Of a DNA stretch of 64,000 nt, positions 36,733-46,869 are shown piece after piece (positions within the stretch are counted from its first letter, which is position 1; each line of letters opens with the position of its first letter). The notes below the pieces were generated by a model that saw only the letters and a program-made list of their open reading frames with translations, had not been told where the DNA came from and did not search any database. Where the stretch lies: positions 124,001 to 188,000 of the forward strand of contig NZ_ABOX02000005.1 of the NCBI RefSeq assembly GCF_000172555.1, read 5' to 3'. Source of the stretch: Pedosphaera parvula Ellin514 (GTDB lineage: Bacteria > Verrucomicrobiota > Verrucomicrobiia > Limisphaerales > Pedosphaeraceae). Made by a program: the position numbers and the translations under genes.

Positions 36733-39700
36733 CTAGCGCACGTTGATTCGGAAGAACTTTTGTGCACCGCTGGCCGGATAGTTCACTGTCTTCCGGGTTC
36801 CATCACCGGCCACCGTCTCGACATCCGTCCATGCTCCACCCAGGGAGGTGGTGGACTGCACCACATAAGAGCGTCCAGTTTCCGTAACGAAACTGAAGGA
36901 CACAGAGTTAGAACTCACGGAGACGTTTTGAATGCTTACGTTGGCCACAATTCCGCCCAGCGGAATGAACCAGCTTACATCCAACGGCGCGCCTGTTACA
37001 CGGACGGCGTCGATATCTCCTTCGAACAGGCGATTCCCGGCCTGGAACCCGGCAACCCACAAGTCCTGGGCTGTGCCGATGATATTGCTCAATGAGGTGT
37101 AGGTCGTGGCTACAGTATTGCCGTCCTGCACGTAATCAACATAAGCACGCAACTGCTTTGCGGTGCCATCATAGATCACAGCCACATGATGCCATTGGCC
37201 ATCATTCAGCTTTTTCGTTCCGCTGACACTTTTGGCCCCTGTGCCGTCATTGACATTGAATTGCTGGAAGCCGGTCGTATTAATTCGCCACCACCATTCA
37301 GGCGGTGTGGCGGATTGTTTGGACAAAATGGACCCGACTTGAGCCTGCCCAATAGTGGTTGTTTTAATGATCGCTTCGAGGGTAATGCTTTGGGTCGGTG
37401 TAAAGTTGAACACACCGCCGGGATCAGGAATGCTGACATGGTTCGCGGCAGCGACGGTGAACTCAAGCGCCGACGATCCGCCATAACTCGGACTGCCGAT
37501 GACATAAGGCAATCCCGTCTTGCTCGCGGTGCCATGGCGCAGGTTCACGCTGGAATCCAGGATCGCTCCAGGAGTTGTATCTGCCGTATCGCCGGGAGCC
37601 TTTTCATTAAACTGATAGAACCCAAGGACTGGTTCGTTGTTCACCACCGTAAAACTCCATTGATTGGTGACAGAATTGGCTGGTGAAGCAGTGTCGCCAA
37701 ACCGGACCACCACTGTATGCAAACCATTTGCCAGCGGCGAAGCGGGTTTATACTGGATGGAAGCGTTAGAGACGGAGGACGTCACCGTGATTCCTGCACT
37801 CACATCGTTCCCATCAATGAACATCTTGCAACTTCCAGGCACTACCTGAGTATCCCGGTTCTGCACATCCATTTGGATGGAAGGCATTGGAAATACATGC
37901 GTGGCGTTGGTATTCGGACGCACTGCCTTCACGATGGGCGGCAGGGCAACCGTGGTTTGGATGAATTGTGAATTGGTCAGCGCTCCATTGCTGATGCGAA
38001 TCGCATCAATGTCGCCGTCGAAGTCATTTCCACCACCAATGAAGCCGCCGATTTGAAGATCCGCAGGACGGCCAATACTGTTGGTAAAGAGCACATTCGT
38101 CAGCGTCGCCTCCAACTTATAGTCCGCATAGAGCCGGATTTGCGCAGTGTTGGTGTCGTACACCACTGCGACATGATGCCACGCCCCATCGGTCAGGCTA
38201 TTGGTGCCCGCAAGAAATTTGGCTCCGGTGCCGTCGTTCATCCCAACGGACTGCACTCCATTTGCACTTCCTGGTAACCGCCACCAGAATTCTCCTTCAC
38301 CATCACCCGTGCCGTTTTTGGCCAGGATGGCGAGATTCGTTCCGGTGCTGGTGCTGCGCAACACGGCTTCCCAGGTAAAGGAGCCTTGGAAATTGAAGCT
38401 GCCCGAAGGATCAGGAATCACGACACGATCCGAGCCGGAAGTGAACCTTAGCGCAGAGGAGTTGCCATAATTAAAACTGCCGGTGACATATTGCATTGTG
38501 GGGTCGTTGGCGGTGCCGTTACGGCTGTTGCCACTGGCATCCAGAATGGCTCCGTTGGTGATGCTGACCAGGTTGCCCGGAGTTTTCTCATTGAAGTTCC
38601 AGTAACCGCGAACCAATGGGTTTGCCACCCAGAATTGCCACTTGTTTGTGATCGAACTCGAGGCGCTGTCGGTGAAGATTAACGTGACGGTGTGTAATCC
38701 CACGGCCAGAGGAAATGGGGTGTAGCTGATTTGCGTTCCGGTGGCTGTGCCCGTAATAGCGGGTGTAACACTGGTCCCATCGAGTTTCAACTGGATGCTG
38801 CCTGTATTGACCTGCGTATCTGCATTACGAATTGTGGCTTGCACTACAACGTTGCTGCTCTCGTTATTCGCAGCCGAGGCGGGTGAAACTGAAGCGAGAA
38901 ACGGAACCTGCGAACCCTGAGGAACGAACACGAGATAGTTTGCGTTCAAGCCGGTTGTGCCTGAAACCATTGACAGTTTCAGTGTTTTCACACCGTTCAA
39001 GGAGACCCCAACCTCATTACCCAATGCGTCCGTGAGTGGAATAAATGCAAAAGCTTGAGCGCTACCGGTAGGTTGGCCACGGAACACGCCGATAGGCGAA
39101 GTGGTCTGTGAGTTGGTGGTGCTGCCGGCAGTTACCTCATCGAGATTCATCACGATCGGAACAGTTCCACTTTTGGAAACACGTGCATAGACATGGTACG
39201 TGTTCGCAGGGAACGTGCGGGTGTAGTTTACCCACTCGCCGTTGATGAAATCCCTGGCATTGTAATCGACAACACCTGGATCTACTGCCTGGGCGTCGAT
39301 ATAGTTCTGACGAAGCGCGTCGCTGCTTACAAAGGTGCCCACCTGGTCGCCGGAACGGTACTGAGTGGCTACCGGAGGATTCACTTTATGGTAATCAATT
39401 CCTTCCACGCCCACTTGATAGAGGTAATTGTTGGGCCCGGGAGAGCTGGATAACTGCGGATTATCAATGTATTGGCCCCCAGCAAAGTTGTAATCCTCCG
39501 CTTCGATAAAGAAGAGGTTTTGCGTGAAAGTATTAAAAGTGTTCGTTTGACCGGCCTGGTGTCCGGCCTGATCGGTTACAGAAATCTCCAGCCGGTAATT
39601 TTGATTTGCCGTCAAGGCAGGAAGTGAAGCCGTCCAGTCGTTGATGTTTCCCGTAAGCTGTAACTGGCTGGAAATGTTTGTTCCACTCAGAATGGCATGG

Positions 39701-40560
39701 ATGTTCGCCGCCGTGACTCCAATGGTCGGAGATTTTACACTGAAGCTCGCAGTGGCGGCGGAAAAAAAGCTCGCTCCATCTACCGGCACCACGTTGGCTA
39801 TATAGGTCAGAGGCTGAACAAAGTCACTGGTCAGCAGTGCACCCGTGGAAATGCGAACAAAATCGATGTCCCCATCGAATTGTCGATTTCCGGCCTGAAA
39901 AGCTCCGATCCACAGGTCCTTGTCGTTGCCGATGATATTTCCCAAAACGGCCGACGCCGGCGCACCATCCAGCGCGTAATCCACATATACACGCACCTGC
40001 TGGGCAGTTGCGTCGTACTCGGCTGTGACGAGATGCCATTGACCATCATTCAGCTTGCGGGTGCCACTGACGTTCCGGCTTGTTGTGGTATCGTTGATAA
40101 AAAACTGCTGGGTGCCGTTGGCGTTGATACGCCACCACCATTCGCCGGATACGCCAGCTACAGCACCCTGTTTCGCCACCATGCAGCCAACCCCATCCTG
40201 ACCGATGTTGGTTGTCCGAATCATCGCCTCCAGAGTGAAGCTCTGCGATGAAGAAAAATTGAAGTTGCCAATCCCCGTGTCAGGAACTGTCACATGATCC
40301 GGGCCGAGTGTGAAGCGCAAGGCTGAGGTCCCGGCATAATTCGTGTTTCCACTCACATACAACACCCCGGCGTCACTCATCGTGCCTGGTCGCGCATTGC
40401 CGCTGGAATCGAGCAGGGCACCGGCGGTGAGGTCTGCTGTGTTGCCGGGTGTTTGTTCGTCGAAGCGCCAGTAGCCGATGACCTGTGCATGGACCATTCC
40501 TGCGAGGAAGAAACTTAAGATCCAGAGAATGCCACCCGTCAGTCTGTAATTCCGTTTCAT
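36733..40560 (-). CDS. Giant secreted protein with three LamG domains and a CBM6-like domain
   Basis: About 1275 residues from MKRNYRL at 40560; an open extension upstream to 40710 lacks a signal. A signal peptide (ILWILSFFLAGMVHAQ) leads to LamG 1 (about 26-235), an Ig-like linker, a CBM6-like domain (about 349-545, FFIEAEDYNFAGG...GEWVNYTRTFPANTYHVYARV), another linker, LamG 2 (about 649-867), a linker and LamG 3 (about 977-1190). The LamG copies share RSTGTAS-type openings, GYW/GFYQFNE and GDIDAVRIS endings. The protein ends with the shared C-terminal domain (AQKFFRINVR). It probably binds sialylated or other host/fungal glycans at the surface. No catalytic motif was seen. Confidence 0.87.
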   Translation of the reverse strand: MKRNYRLTGGILWILSFFLAGMVHAQVIGYWRFDEQTPGNTADLTAGALLDSSGNARPGTMSDAGVLYVSGNTNYAGTSALRFTLGPDHVTVPDTGIGNFNFSSSQSFTLEAMIRTTNIGQDGVGCMVAKQGAVAGVSGEWWWRINANGTQQFFINDTTTSRNVSGTRKLNDGQWHLVTAEYDATAQQVRVYVDYALDGAPASAVLGNIIGNDKDLWIGAFQAGNRQFDGDIDFVRISTGALLTSDFVQPLTYIANVVPVDGASFFSAATASFSVKSPTIGVTAANIHAILSGTNISSQLQLTGNINDWTASLPALTANQNYRLEISVTDQAGHQAGQTNTFNTFTQNLFFIEAEDYNFAGGQYIDNPQLSSSPGPNNYLYQVGVEGIDYHKVNPPVATQYRSGDQVGTFVSSDALRQNYIDAQAVDPGVVDYNARDFINGEWVNYTRTFPANTYHVYARVSKSGTVPIVMNLDEVTAGSTTNSQTTSPIGVFRGQPTGSAQAFAFIPLTDALGNEVGVSLNGVKTLKLSMVSGTTGLNANYLVFVPQGSQVPFLASVSPASAANNESSNVVVQATIRNADTQVNTGSIQLKLDGTSVTPAITGTATGTQISYTPFPLAVGLHTVTLIFTDSASSSITNKWQFWVANPLVRGYWNFNEKTPGNLVSITNGAILDASGNSRNGTANDPTMQYVTGSFNYGNSSALRFTSGSDRVVIPDPSGSFNFQGSFTWEAVLRSTSTGTNLAILAKNGTGDGEGEFWWRLPGSANGVQSVGMNDGTGAKFLAGTNSLTDGAWHHVAVVYDTNTAQIRLYADYKLEATLTNVLFTNSIGRPADLQIGGFIGGGNDFDGDIDAIRISNGALTNSQFIQTTVALPPIVKAVRPNTNATHVFPMPSIQMDVQNRDTQVVPGSCKMFIDGNDVSAGITVTSSVSNASIQYKPASPLANGLHTVVVRFGDTASPANSVTNQWSFTVVNNEPVLGFYQFNEKAPGDTADTTPGAILDSSVNLRHGTASKTGLPYVIGSPSYGGSSALEFTVAAANHVSIPDPGGVFNFTPTQSITLEAIIKTTTIGQAQVGSILSKQSATPPEWWWRINTTGFQQFNVNDGTGAKSVSGTKKLNDGQWHHVAVIYDGTAKQLRAYVDYVQDGNTVATTYTSLSNIIGTAQDLWVAGFQAGNRLFEGDIDAVRVTGAPLDVSWFIPLGGIVANVSIQNVSVSSNSVSFSFVTETGRSYVVQSTTSLGGAWTDVETVAGDGTRKTVNYPASGAQKFFRINVR

Positions 40561-40690
40561 AACTTTTGTTTGCCTTTCGTGGGCAGTAACTCCCCGACTG
40601 AATTCAAAGGACGAGTCATCGCGCGTCTGCCGATTCGCAGATTGGATGGTTTCGCCTGTGCCATCATGGTTCGTGGAGCGGTTCCAAGTT

Positions 40691-40834
40691 ATGGCTGGTC
40701 CTCCCGTCATTCAAACGGCAAACGCTGGTCAGTTCACCTTACCAGTGGGCAGGCACGACAAATGGCAATATTTAGCAGAAGAAGAATTTGCGCGTGCTTA
40801 TGAGTTACTCGAAGCTGGGCTGCCGGTCAGCTGA
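40691..40834 (+). CDS. Possible small ORF opposite the GntR gene end
   Basis: A 47-residue frame whose second half, GRHDKWQYLAEEEFARAYELL, reads like real protein rather than random sequence. It overlaps the 3' end of the GntR-type gene by eight bases on the opposite strand and has no clear ribosome binding site. It may be a small gene or the tail of a deleted one. Confidence 0.25.
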   Translation: MAGPPVIQTANAGQFTLPVGRHDKWQYLAEEEFARAYELLEAGLPVS

Positions 40835-41900
40835 AAGTTTCGCCTTTGACCAATTCCGGCGTAAGTCGAATTTCCTTTTGCAGCAGTGGCATGCCCGATG
40901 CCAATTGGATTACCATGCGGGAGGCCACCTTGGCATAGTGCCGAGGATTCAAGGCATAGCGGGCGACGGTTGGAACCATGTATTCCAAAAACGGATCATG
41001 GTCCCGCGAAATCAACAGTGCATCCTTGGGAAAGCGCAACCCGCGCTTAAGCAAATAACCAACTACCGTTAACGCAGCAGCCGAACGTGCCACTAAAAAA
41101 GCAGTGGGAGGTCGCGAACTTGCGAACAAGGCATCCAATCGATGCACAATCCCTTCAGGCGAACTGTCATGCCAGACGATTTCCGGAGCAGGAGCAGCAG
41201 GAGCAAATTGGGTGTGCGCTTCATGAACCCCTTCCACACTTTCCAGGTCCCCGGCAAAACCGCCGGTATGAATAATGAAAGCAATACGTTGGTGGCCGCG
41301 CGCATAAAATTGCGACACCGCATGGCGGCAGACTGCGCGTTGATCCAGATCAAGGGAGGGCAATGAAATGCCGTGGTGGGATGACCCCATGAGCAGGCAG
41401 GGGACCTTTTGCTCAGAAAACCATCGTTGCATGCGTGCTGAGGAAAGCCACAGCACCCAACCGGCAGCGCGAGTCTGTTGAACTAGTCCTGCCAATGATT
41501 TTTTGGGGTTCTCCCGGTAAAACCGTTCGCCGTAATGAATCTCCAAACGGTACCCCGCCTCGGTAAGATGATCCCGCAATTCATCGATCCAAAACAATGT
41601 CAACGGAGGAACAGCATACAGCGGCAGCGGTGTGAGCAGACCTACCACGTTGGTGACCTGTTTGCCGGCCAGGGCAGGACGCAGGATGCGTCGGCAGCGA
41701 GTGCTATCCACGCGCAGCCAGCCTTCTTTCTCCAACTTTTCAAGCGCTGCCCGCAAGGTCGGACGACTGACCTTCAATCGTTCGCAAAGCAGTCTTTCTC
41801 CCGGAAGCCATTCGGTCCAGATTCCACTCATCATTCCGTCGCGGAGAATGTCAGCCACCTGACTGGAGAGCGAAACGCGCTTTGGTACTAAAAGTGACAT
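40827..41900 (-). CDS. GntR-type transcriptional regulator with LacI-like effector domain
   Basis: About 357 residues from MSLLVPKRVSLSS at 41900; a TTG four codons upstream is possible. The N-terminus is a GntR winged helix (LRDGMMSGIWTEWLPGERLLCERLKVSRPTLRAALEKLEKEGWLRV). The remaining part is a periplasmic-binding-like sensor (GHQRIAFIIHTGGF, FPKDALLISRDHDPFL) like that of LacI-family repressors. Such hybrid regulators respond to sugars. Position and orientation place it within the sialic-acid locus, between the LamG/CBM6 giant gene and the MFS transporter, so it is a likely local repressor. Confidence 0.85.
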   Translation of the reverse strand: MSLLVPKRVSLSSQVADILRDGMMSGIWTEWLPGERLLCERLKVSRPTLRAALEKLEKEGWLRVDSTRCRRILRPALAGKQVTNVVGLLTPLPLYAVPPLTLFWIDELRDHLTEAGYRLEIHYGERFYRENPKKSLAGLVQQTRAAGWVLWLSSARMQRWFSEQKVPCLLMGSSHHGISLPSLDLDQRAVCRHAVSQFYARGHQRIAFIIHTGGFAGDLESVEGVHEAHTQFAPAAPAPEIVWHDSSPEGIVHRLDALFASSRPPTAFLVARSAAALTVVGYLLKRGLRFPKDALLISRDHDPFLEYMVPTVARYALNPRHYAKVASRMVIQLASGMPLLQKEIRLTPELVKGETFS

Positions 41901-42033
41901 CGGATAAACCAAGTCTATCCCTGCGGTGGCGTCAATACAGCAAAGAATTTTGGAAGGGAGATAAAAAGTGAGGTCGATTCGTTAAATGCAGGCACACTCG
42001 CCGGGAGCAATTTGAAGTGACCTGCAATTACTA

Positions 42034-43335
42034 CTAACTGCGGCGGGCTTCGACCTGGGGGCAGGAATCCTCTCTGGTTTCGGCAATGCGTGCTGGCCTT
42101 GGTTTTATGGCCAACAGCAACAACCCGACGACGAACAAACCTGCGGCGGAGATTTGAAAGATCAGACTTAGATCCACATGCGCATCCTTCATCCGTCCGC
42201 TGGCGTAGATCATGATGCCTCCGGCCACACAACTGACCAGATTCAGCAGACCATAGCCTGTGGCGCTGTATCGCTCATTCACCAGTTGACGCAAAATGGG
42301 CATGTGATTGGCGTCAAAAAAGCCGCGTCCTAATCCGAAGACCACCAGTCCGGCGATAGCCATTGGCAAAGTATCCGTCACTGCGCTCAGAAATAGGCAT
42401 GGACCAGCAATACAATAGCCGATGGCCGGAACGAGTGTGCGTGCACGCGGGTTGGTGCGACTCCATTTGTCCGCCCAGGCGCCGCCCAGGAGCACTCCCA
42501 GGAAGGAGGCTGTTTGAATATACCCGGTGGCCGACAAGCCTGCCGCACCCAGACCCAAATGAAAGTGTTCCTTGAGATACGTGGGGAGCCATCCGTTGAT
42601 CGACCAGTTGGCTGAGCCGACGAGAGCGTTCAGAGCAAAGAGAATCCAGAAGGAAAAAACACCGAAAAGACCGAGCAAGATCGCAGGAATACCCAGAGGC
42701 TTGGCGGATGTGGTAGAGCTCTCCTGACTGGCCGTGTCCAACCGGGGCACATCCCGCAAATAAAACGCCAGCAAGATCGCATAAGCCACGCCGAAGGCAC
42801 CAAAGATGCCGAAGCCTGCGCGCCACCCATAATATTTTGCCAGGTATCCTCCCACACCACCCAACGCCGCACCGGCATAGACTCCACTCATGTGTAAGCC
42901 GGTCGCCAACGAACGAGTTGAACCGCGATGGTAGTCGCAGATGAGAGCCAGGGCTGCGGGAATGTAACAAGCCTCGCTTATTCCCATCAGCGCCCGGGCC
43001 AGCAGCAAGTGTTCGAAGGTCTTCACGTAACCGGTAACCCAGGTGAGCAACGACCAGACGAACAGGCTGCCCAAAATGACCTTGCTGCGGCTGAATCGGT
43101 CTGCCAGGAACCCACCGAAGGGACTTAGCAGTCCGTAAACCCATAGGAACACAGAAGTCAACAATCCGAACTGCGCATCCGTCATTGGAATCGCCGCCTT
43201 GATCGGGTCACGCATGGTCGTGATCATCAAGCGATCCAGGTAATTCAGGAGCGCGACCACCCAGAGCAAGCCGACTACCAACCAGGCACGCCTGGTTACG
43301 GCTGAAATTCCTGGCGCTTGGGCTTGCCTGTTCAT
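42034..43335 (-). CDS. MFS transporter, probable sialic-acid or hexuronate uptake
   Basis: 433 residues, twelve predicted membrane helices. It carries the MFS family signature between helices 2 and 3 (GGFLADRFSRSKVILG) and belongs to the anion/cation symporter-like group (LNYLDRLMITTMRDPI). It overlaps the NanM-like gene in an ATGA arrangement, implying coupled translation. With sialidase and mutarotase next to it, N-acetylneuraminate import in the manner of NanT is the likeliest role. Other sugar acids remain possible. Confidence 0.83.
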   Translation of the reverse strand: MNRQAQAPGISAVTRRAWLVVGLLWVVALLNYLDRLMITTMRDPIKAAIPMTDAQFGLLTSVFLWVYGLLSPFGGFLADRFSRSKVILGSLFVWSLLTWVTGYVKTFEHLLLARALMGISEACYIPAALALICDYHRGSTRSLATGLHMSGVYAGAALGGVGGYLAKYYGWRAGFGIFGAFGVAYAILLAFYLRDVPRLDTASQESSTTSAKPLGIPAILLGLFGVFSFWILFALNALVGSANWSINGWLPTYLKEHFHLGLGAAGLSATGYIQTASFLGVLLGGAWADKWSRTNPRARTLVPAIGYCIAGPCLFLSAVTDTLPMAIAGLVVFGLGRGFFDANHMPILRQLVNERYSATGYGLLNLVSCVAGGIMIYASGRMKDAHVDLSLIFQISAAGLFVVGLLLLAIKPRPARIAETREDSCPQVEARRS

Positions 43336-44444
43336 TTTACGTCTTTGTCAGTGCGGGAAATATTCGTCCACCACACTTCCGGCGTGCGTTCGCGAGGACG
43401 AAGCTCGCCGTTTAGCACGACGATATGGCCACGCCACTGCACCGCCGGTGCGGTCGCCCGTGAGAAAGGCACCTCGCCCGGGATAGACCAAGTGCCATTT
43501 TTAATATCAAACGCCAACACCTCGCGCGAGAAACCGGGATGTTCCGTTAGCGGCTGAAAATCGACTTTCGTTCCATCATCACCTGAAAGAACAAGCAGAT
43601 GATCAGTGCCGATGGCTGGCGAAGGCGCGGCAACAACGGGGTGAGGGAGATCAGTCAGACGTTGCCATCCCTTGCCGGGAGTAAAGCGATACGCATCCTG
43701 TAAATATTCCCGTACTGGTTTGCCGGTTGGTCCTGCTTTCAAATGCGCGCCGCTGAACAAATAAAAAGATCCTCCGGATGCACCGGCAACGGCAAGCATG
43801 CGCGCCGGTCCGGGCCACGGTTCCAACTCCTCCCAGTGCGGTTTTTTCGCAGACAGGTCCAGCTTCCAGAAGGTCTTCAAGGCTTCCGTTGCGGTAGGCG
43901 TTTCCGTGCCGCCTGCCACATAGATTGTGTGGTCAATAATTGTGCCGCAGAAATTGGCGCAGGGCTTCGGCAGGGCTGGCATGGGAATGCACTCGAGCTT
44001 CCCTTGATGCCAAACGAGGCGAAACACATCCGGGTAATGGCGATTCGCATCACTGCCTCCGATGCACACAATGCCATTCTCCGTCGTAACGGAGACACCG
44101 TAGCCGAGTGGATGAGGCAGCTTGAAGCCGGTTTGCCACGGACCATCGGGTTGCTCCAATACAAAGACCGAGTCGTACCAAACCTTATCAAAGCTGCTTC
44201 CCCATTTGTCCCCTTTGATATTGGCGCCGCCGGCAAATATGAGTGCATCATTGCTCACCCCGGCAAAGCCGCCAGCAAAACCTTCCCGGTCAGGGACGGG
44301 CGGAAGTTTGGTCCAATGAAGAGGCATGGCATTAGGATGCGAGCCGGTGGTTTGACAACCCGTTTGGGTAATTAACATGTAAATTCCCAGCATGAATGGA
44401 GCGAGCGCTTTTCGAATAAACCTATGGGTGCACTGGCTTTTCAC
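43332..44444 (-). CDS. nanM: Kelch-type N-acetylneuraminate mutarotase-like protein
   Basis: 370 residues with a lipoprotein-like leader (GIYMLITQTGCQTTGS). The mature part is a six-bladed kelch propeller with blade motifs such as PPVPDREGFAGGFAGVSNDALIFAGGA, VWYDSVFVLEQPDGPWQTGFKLPHPLGYGVSV and NGIVCIGG. This matches NanM-type sialic-acid mutarotases, which interconvert anomers of N-acetylneuraminate after release by sialidase. The start is GTG (44444) or a later Met. It overlaps the MFS transporter gene by 4 bp and lies 55 bp after the sialidase gene. Confidence 0.85.
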   Translation of the reverse strand: MKSQCTHRFIRKALAPFMLGIYMLITQTGCQTTGSHPNAMPLHWTKLPPVPDREGFAGGFAGVSNDALIFAGGANIKGDKWGSSFDKVWYDSVFVLEQPDGPWQTGFKLPHPLGYGVSVTTENGIVCIGGSDANRHYPDVFRLVWHQGKLECIPMPALPKPCANFCGTIIDHTIYVAGGTETPTATEALKTFWKLDLSAKKPHWEELEPWPGPARMLAVAGASGGSFYLFSGAHLKAGPTGKPVREYLQDAYRFTPGKGWQRLTDLPHPVVAAPSPAIGTDHLLVLSGDDGTKVDFQPLTEHPGFSREVLAFDIKNGTWSIPGEVPFSRATAPAVQWRGHIVVLNGELRPRERTPEVWWTNISRTDKDVK

Positions 44445-44499
44445 ATGAGACGTAAAATGTGCTTCAGTTTACCGCCAGTTGCAACGAACTTGAAATCAT

Positions 44500-45732
44500 T
44501 CATTTGGACCACGAGTCCTTGCCCCCGGTGAGCCATTCGAGATTGAACCGGGCTACCGTGAGCAGCTTTTGGCGCTCGTAGAAGCAAAGGATGGTGCCAT
44601 CGGGAAGCACGGCCATGTCCGAATAGGCGCTTGGCCCCTCTTCCAGGGTTTGGTGCACCGGCCAACTCCTGGCTTCGTCGTAGCTCAACTTAATGGTGAG
44701 ATTCCTGCGGTCGCGATGTGCTCCCGGCTGCTCATTTCCTTTGGCGCTGGAGAGATTTTCAGGATTGGAGAACAAGACCCGGTTCGTTTTGTTCGCTGGC
44801 ATTGTGGAGAGGCGGATGAGACTGGCCATGCAGACTGGTTCCACCAAAGCATCGTCAAAGTGTGGCTTGGTCCAATGCGTTGCTCCGTCGGGACTGGTAG
44901 TCACCAGCCGGCGATTTGGCTTGGATGCGCTACGGATATTCAGCATCACGCCCCCATCTGCAAGCTCCATGGCGATGGTCTCATTCGGTTCGACCCAGTC
45001 CGCGGTGTTCGGGGCGGCGATTTCTCCGTGCTGCCAGGTCCGGCCATGGTCGTCGCTATAAATGGTGGTTGCGACCGAGGGGCCATGACCTTTGGCACCG
45101 GTCGATATCCAAACTGGAACGACCAGGCGGCCATTGCTCAGTTGGATGCCGTGTCCTGGGCCGGTGGCGATGACGTTGCAATCATAGGCAGGGCGGAAGC
45201 TTTCAAACGCGGCGCTGATATCGGCCGGCTTGGAGAAAGTCACGCCATCGTCATCGCTCCGCAGGTAGAAGCACTTTTGATAATTGACGCAGTAAAGAAA
45301 ATGCACTGTACCCGTCTGACGATCCACGATTGCCACTGGATTATTTACAGTCTGGTCCGTGTCATTGCCTGCTTTCCGGCGGATGGCAACCGGGCTGCGG
45401 GGCAATCTTGGACCAAAATGGGCAATCTGGCGGGGCGGTTCCCAGGTTTTGCCTCCGTCAGTGCTGCGACGCAGGAAGGTTTCGCTCTCAGCCCAGTCAC
45501 TGTTGCTGTTCTTGCGCGCTTCGCAATAGGCCAGCAGCGTGCCGTTGGTGGTGACCACGATTCCGGGAATGCGGTAGAGGGCGTGTCCTTCTTCACCGGC
45601 TTTGAATAGATCGATTTTCTCGATGAATCCTGGGGCGGCCTGGGTGATCCCGGCAATGGCCGGCAGGAGCAACAGCACAGCCAGGAGTGTTGCAATTTGC
45701 AAATGTGGTCGGAAAGGCTTTTGATAACTCAT
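44500..45732 (-). CDS. Secreted GH33 exo-alpha-sialidase
   Basis: 410 residues from ATG at 45732 (a TTG three codons upstream also opens the frame). A signal peptide (IATLLAVLLLLPAIAGITQAA) precedes a six-bladed sialidase propeller. The YRIPGI motif (about residues 53-58) supplies an Arg of the catalytic triad. Asp-boxes are seen as STDGGKTW, SDDDGVTF and SDDHGRTW, with weaker later copies. The enzyme would release terminal sialic acid from glycans outside the cell or in the periplasm. It is the first gene of a unit with the mutarotase and transporter genes. Confidence 0.92.
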   Translation of the reverse strand: MSYQKPFRPHLQIATLLAVLLLLPAIAGITQAAPGFIEKIDLFKAGEEGHALYRIPGIVVTTNGTLLAYCEARKNSNSDWAESETFLRRSTDGGKTWEPPRQIAHFGPRLPRSPVAIRRKAGNDTDQTVNNPVAIVDRQTGTVHFLYCVNYQKCFYLRSDDDGVTFSKPADISAAFESFRPAYDCNVIATGPGHGIQLSNGRLVVPVWISTGAKGHGPSVATTIYSDDHGRTWQHGEIAAPNTADWVEPNETIAMELADGGVMLNIRSASKPNRRLVTTSPDGATHWTKPHFDDALVEPVCMASLIRLSTMPANKTNRVLFSNPENLSSAKGNEQPGAHRDRRNLTIKLSYDEARSWPVHQTLEEGPSAYSDMAVLPDGTILCFYERQKLLTVARFNLEWLTGGKDSWSK

Positions 45733-46344
45733 GATACTCAAACACGGTATTGGAATCGTGGACGATAATAGAATCAGTTTTGTTCAGGCACCAGATTTGT
45801 TTGCTGGTAAGTTATTATGACCAGCGGCTCGACGGCCGTGGATGAAGGTTTCTAGCAAAGCGAAGTATACTCCCAAATTATTCGAAGAACGCTGTGACCG
45901 GGAGACGCGGTACGTCCATAACATTTTCTAATTTATGTGATTGTCGTGTAAATTATTTTAGCTTATGCTTCGTTAACCAAAGGCGCGTGATTGCAGGGTT
46001 TTTTTTCAGTTTAGATTTACCGCACAAGTTTAGTTTTGATAATTCAAACGTGTGTGTTGGTGTCCAATTCTGAAGAGGAATGTTGTATATATTTAGGCCA
46101 AGAAAGTCAGGTGAAGGCGGGAACGGATCTGGTAGATTGCCTCTGACCTTGCATTATGCCGGCAGTTTTAACGGTGCTTCTGGTTAATAAGTTCTTTCCG
46201 GCAGTGTCTGTCGTTAGTTTTTCGATTCATTCTTATTGTTTATCCCCTACGGAAAGCTGCATGAAACGCCGATGGGAACATTGGCAATCGATTTGCTTGG
46301 ACGCAGGTATGCTGAAAACTTTCACATCATTCAGTTCACAGCAG
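45733..46344. other. AT-rich non-coding region
   Basis: About 600 bp between the sialidase gene and the Fn3-containing protein. No confident open reading frame, terminator or RNA gene was recognised. Some frame continues upstream of the Fn3 gene start but lacks a signal peptide and ribosome binding site. Confidence 0.45.
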
Positions 46345-46869
46345 ATGTATCGGGTTCTGAGCCGAGGATTTCGTCTGGCAGTCTTCTGCATGCTTGCTTG
46401 TCCCAGTTTGCATGCTTCACAGACTGTAACGCTGGCATGGAACAAGAGCCCGGATACCAATGTTGTCGGCTACAACGTTCATTATGGAACCCAAAGCGGT
46501 AATTATCAGCAAATGATATCTGCCGGAACCAATAAGACGGTAAAAGTGACTGGCCTGACTGATGGTCTTACAAACTACTTTGTTGTGACAGCCTATAATA
46601 AGCAAAATGTGGAAAGCACTCCTTCAAATGAAATTTCGTTTATAGCGCCGGGACGCCTTTTTATCGCTCCCAAAGCAAAACCGTCTGCCACCTCTACGAT
46701 TATTTCATTTCCGGCAGCCTCAGGGCATTACTATGAAATTTACGCTTCGGAGAACATGAACTCGTGGACGAACGTTTACAAATCTCCGGTGGCCACCACA
46801 AATTCCTTTTTACATTTCACGAACTCATTAATTTACCAGCATCGCTTTTACAAACTGGTTCTCCATTGA
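46345..46869 (+). CDS. Secreted fibronectin type III protein
   Basis: About 174 residues from ATG at 46345, which gives a clean signal peptide (VLSRGFRLAVFCMLACPSLHAS). Earlier in-frame Met codons (46261, 46309) only add non-signal residues. One Fn3 domain follows (TVTLAWNKSPDTNVVGYNVHYGT...GLTDGLTNYFVVTAYNKQNVESTPSNEI). The last about 70 residues match the shared C-terminal domain (SAASGHYYEIYASENMNSW-like text, ending HRFYKLVLH). It is a small secreted or surface protein at the entrance to the exopolysaccharide locus; its role is unknown. Confidence 0.75.
   Translation: MYRVLSRGFRLAVFCMLACPSLHASQTVTLAWNKSPDTNVVGYNVHYGTQSGNYQQMISAGTNKTVKVTGLTDGLTNYFVVTAYNKQNVESTPSNEISFIAPGRLFIAPKAKPSATSTIISFPAASGHYYEIYASENMNSWTNVYKSPVATTNSFLHFTNSLIYQHRFYKLVLH

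Noticed and set aside
44569-45609. 346-codon + frame inside the sialidase gene
   Set aside because: Antisense shadow of the well-supported sialidase with Asp-boxes on the minus strand.
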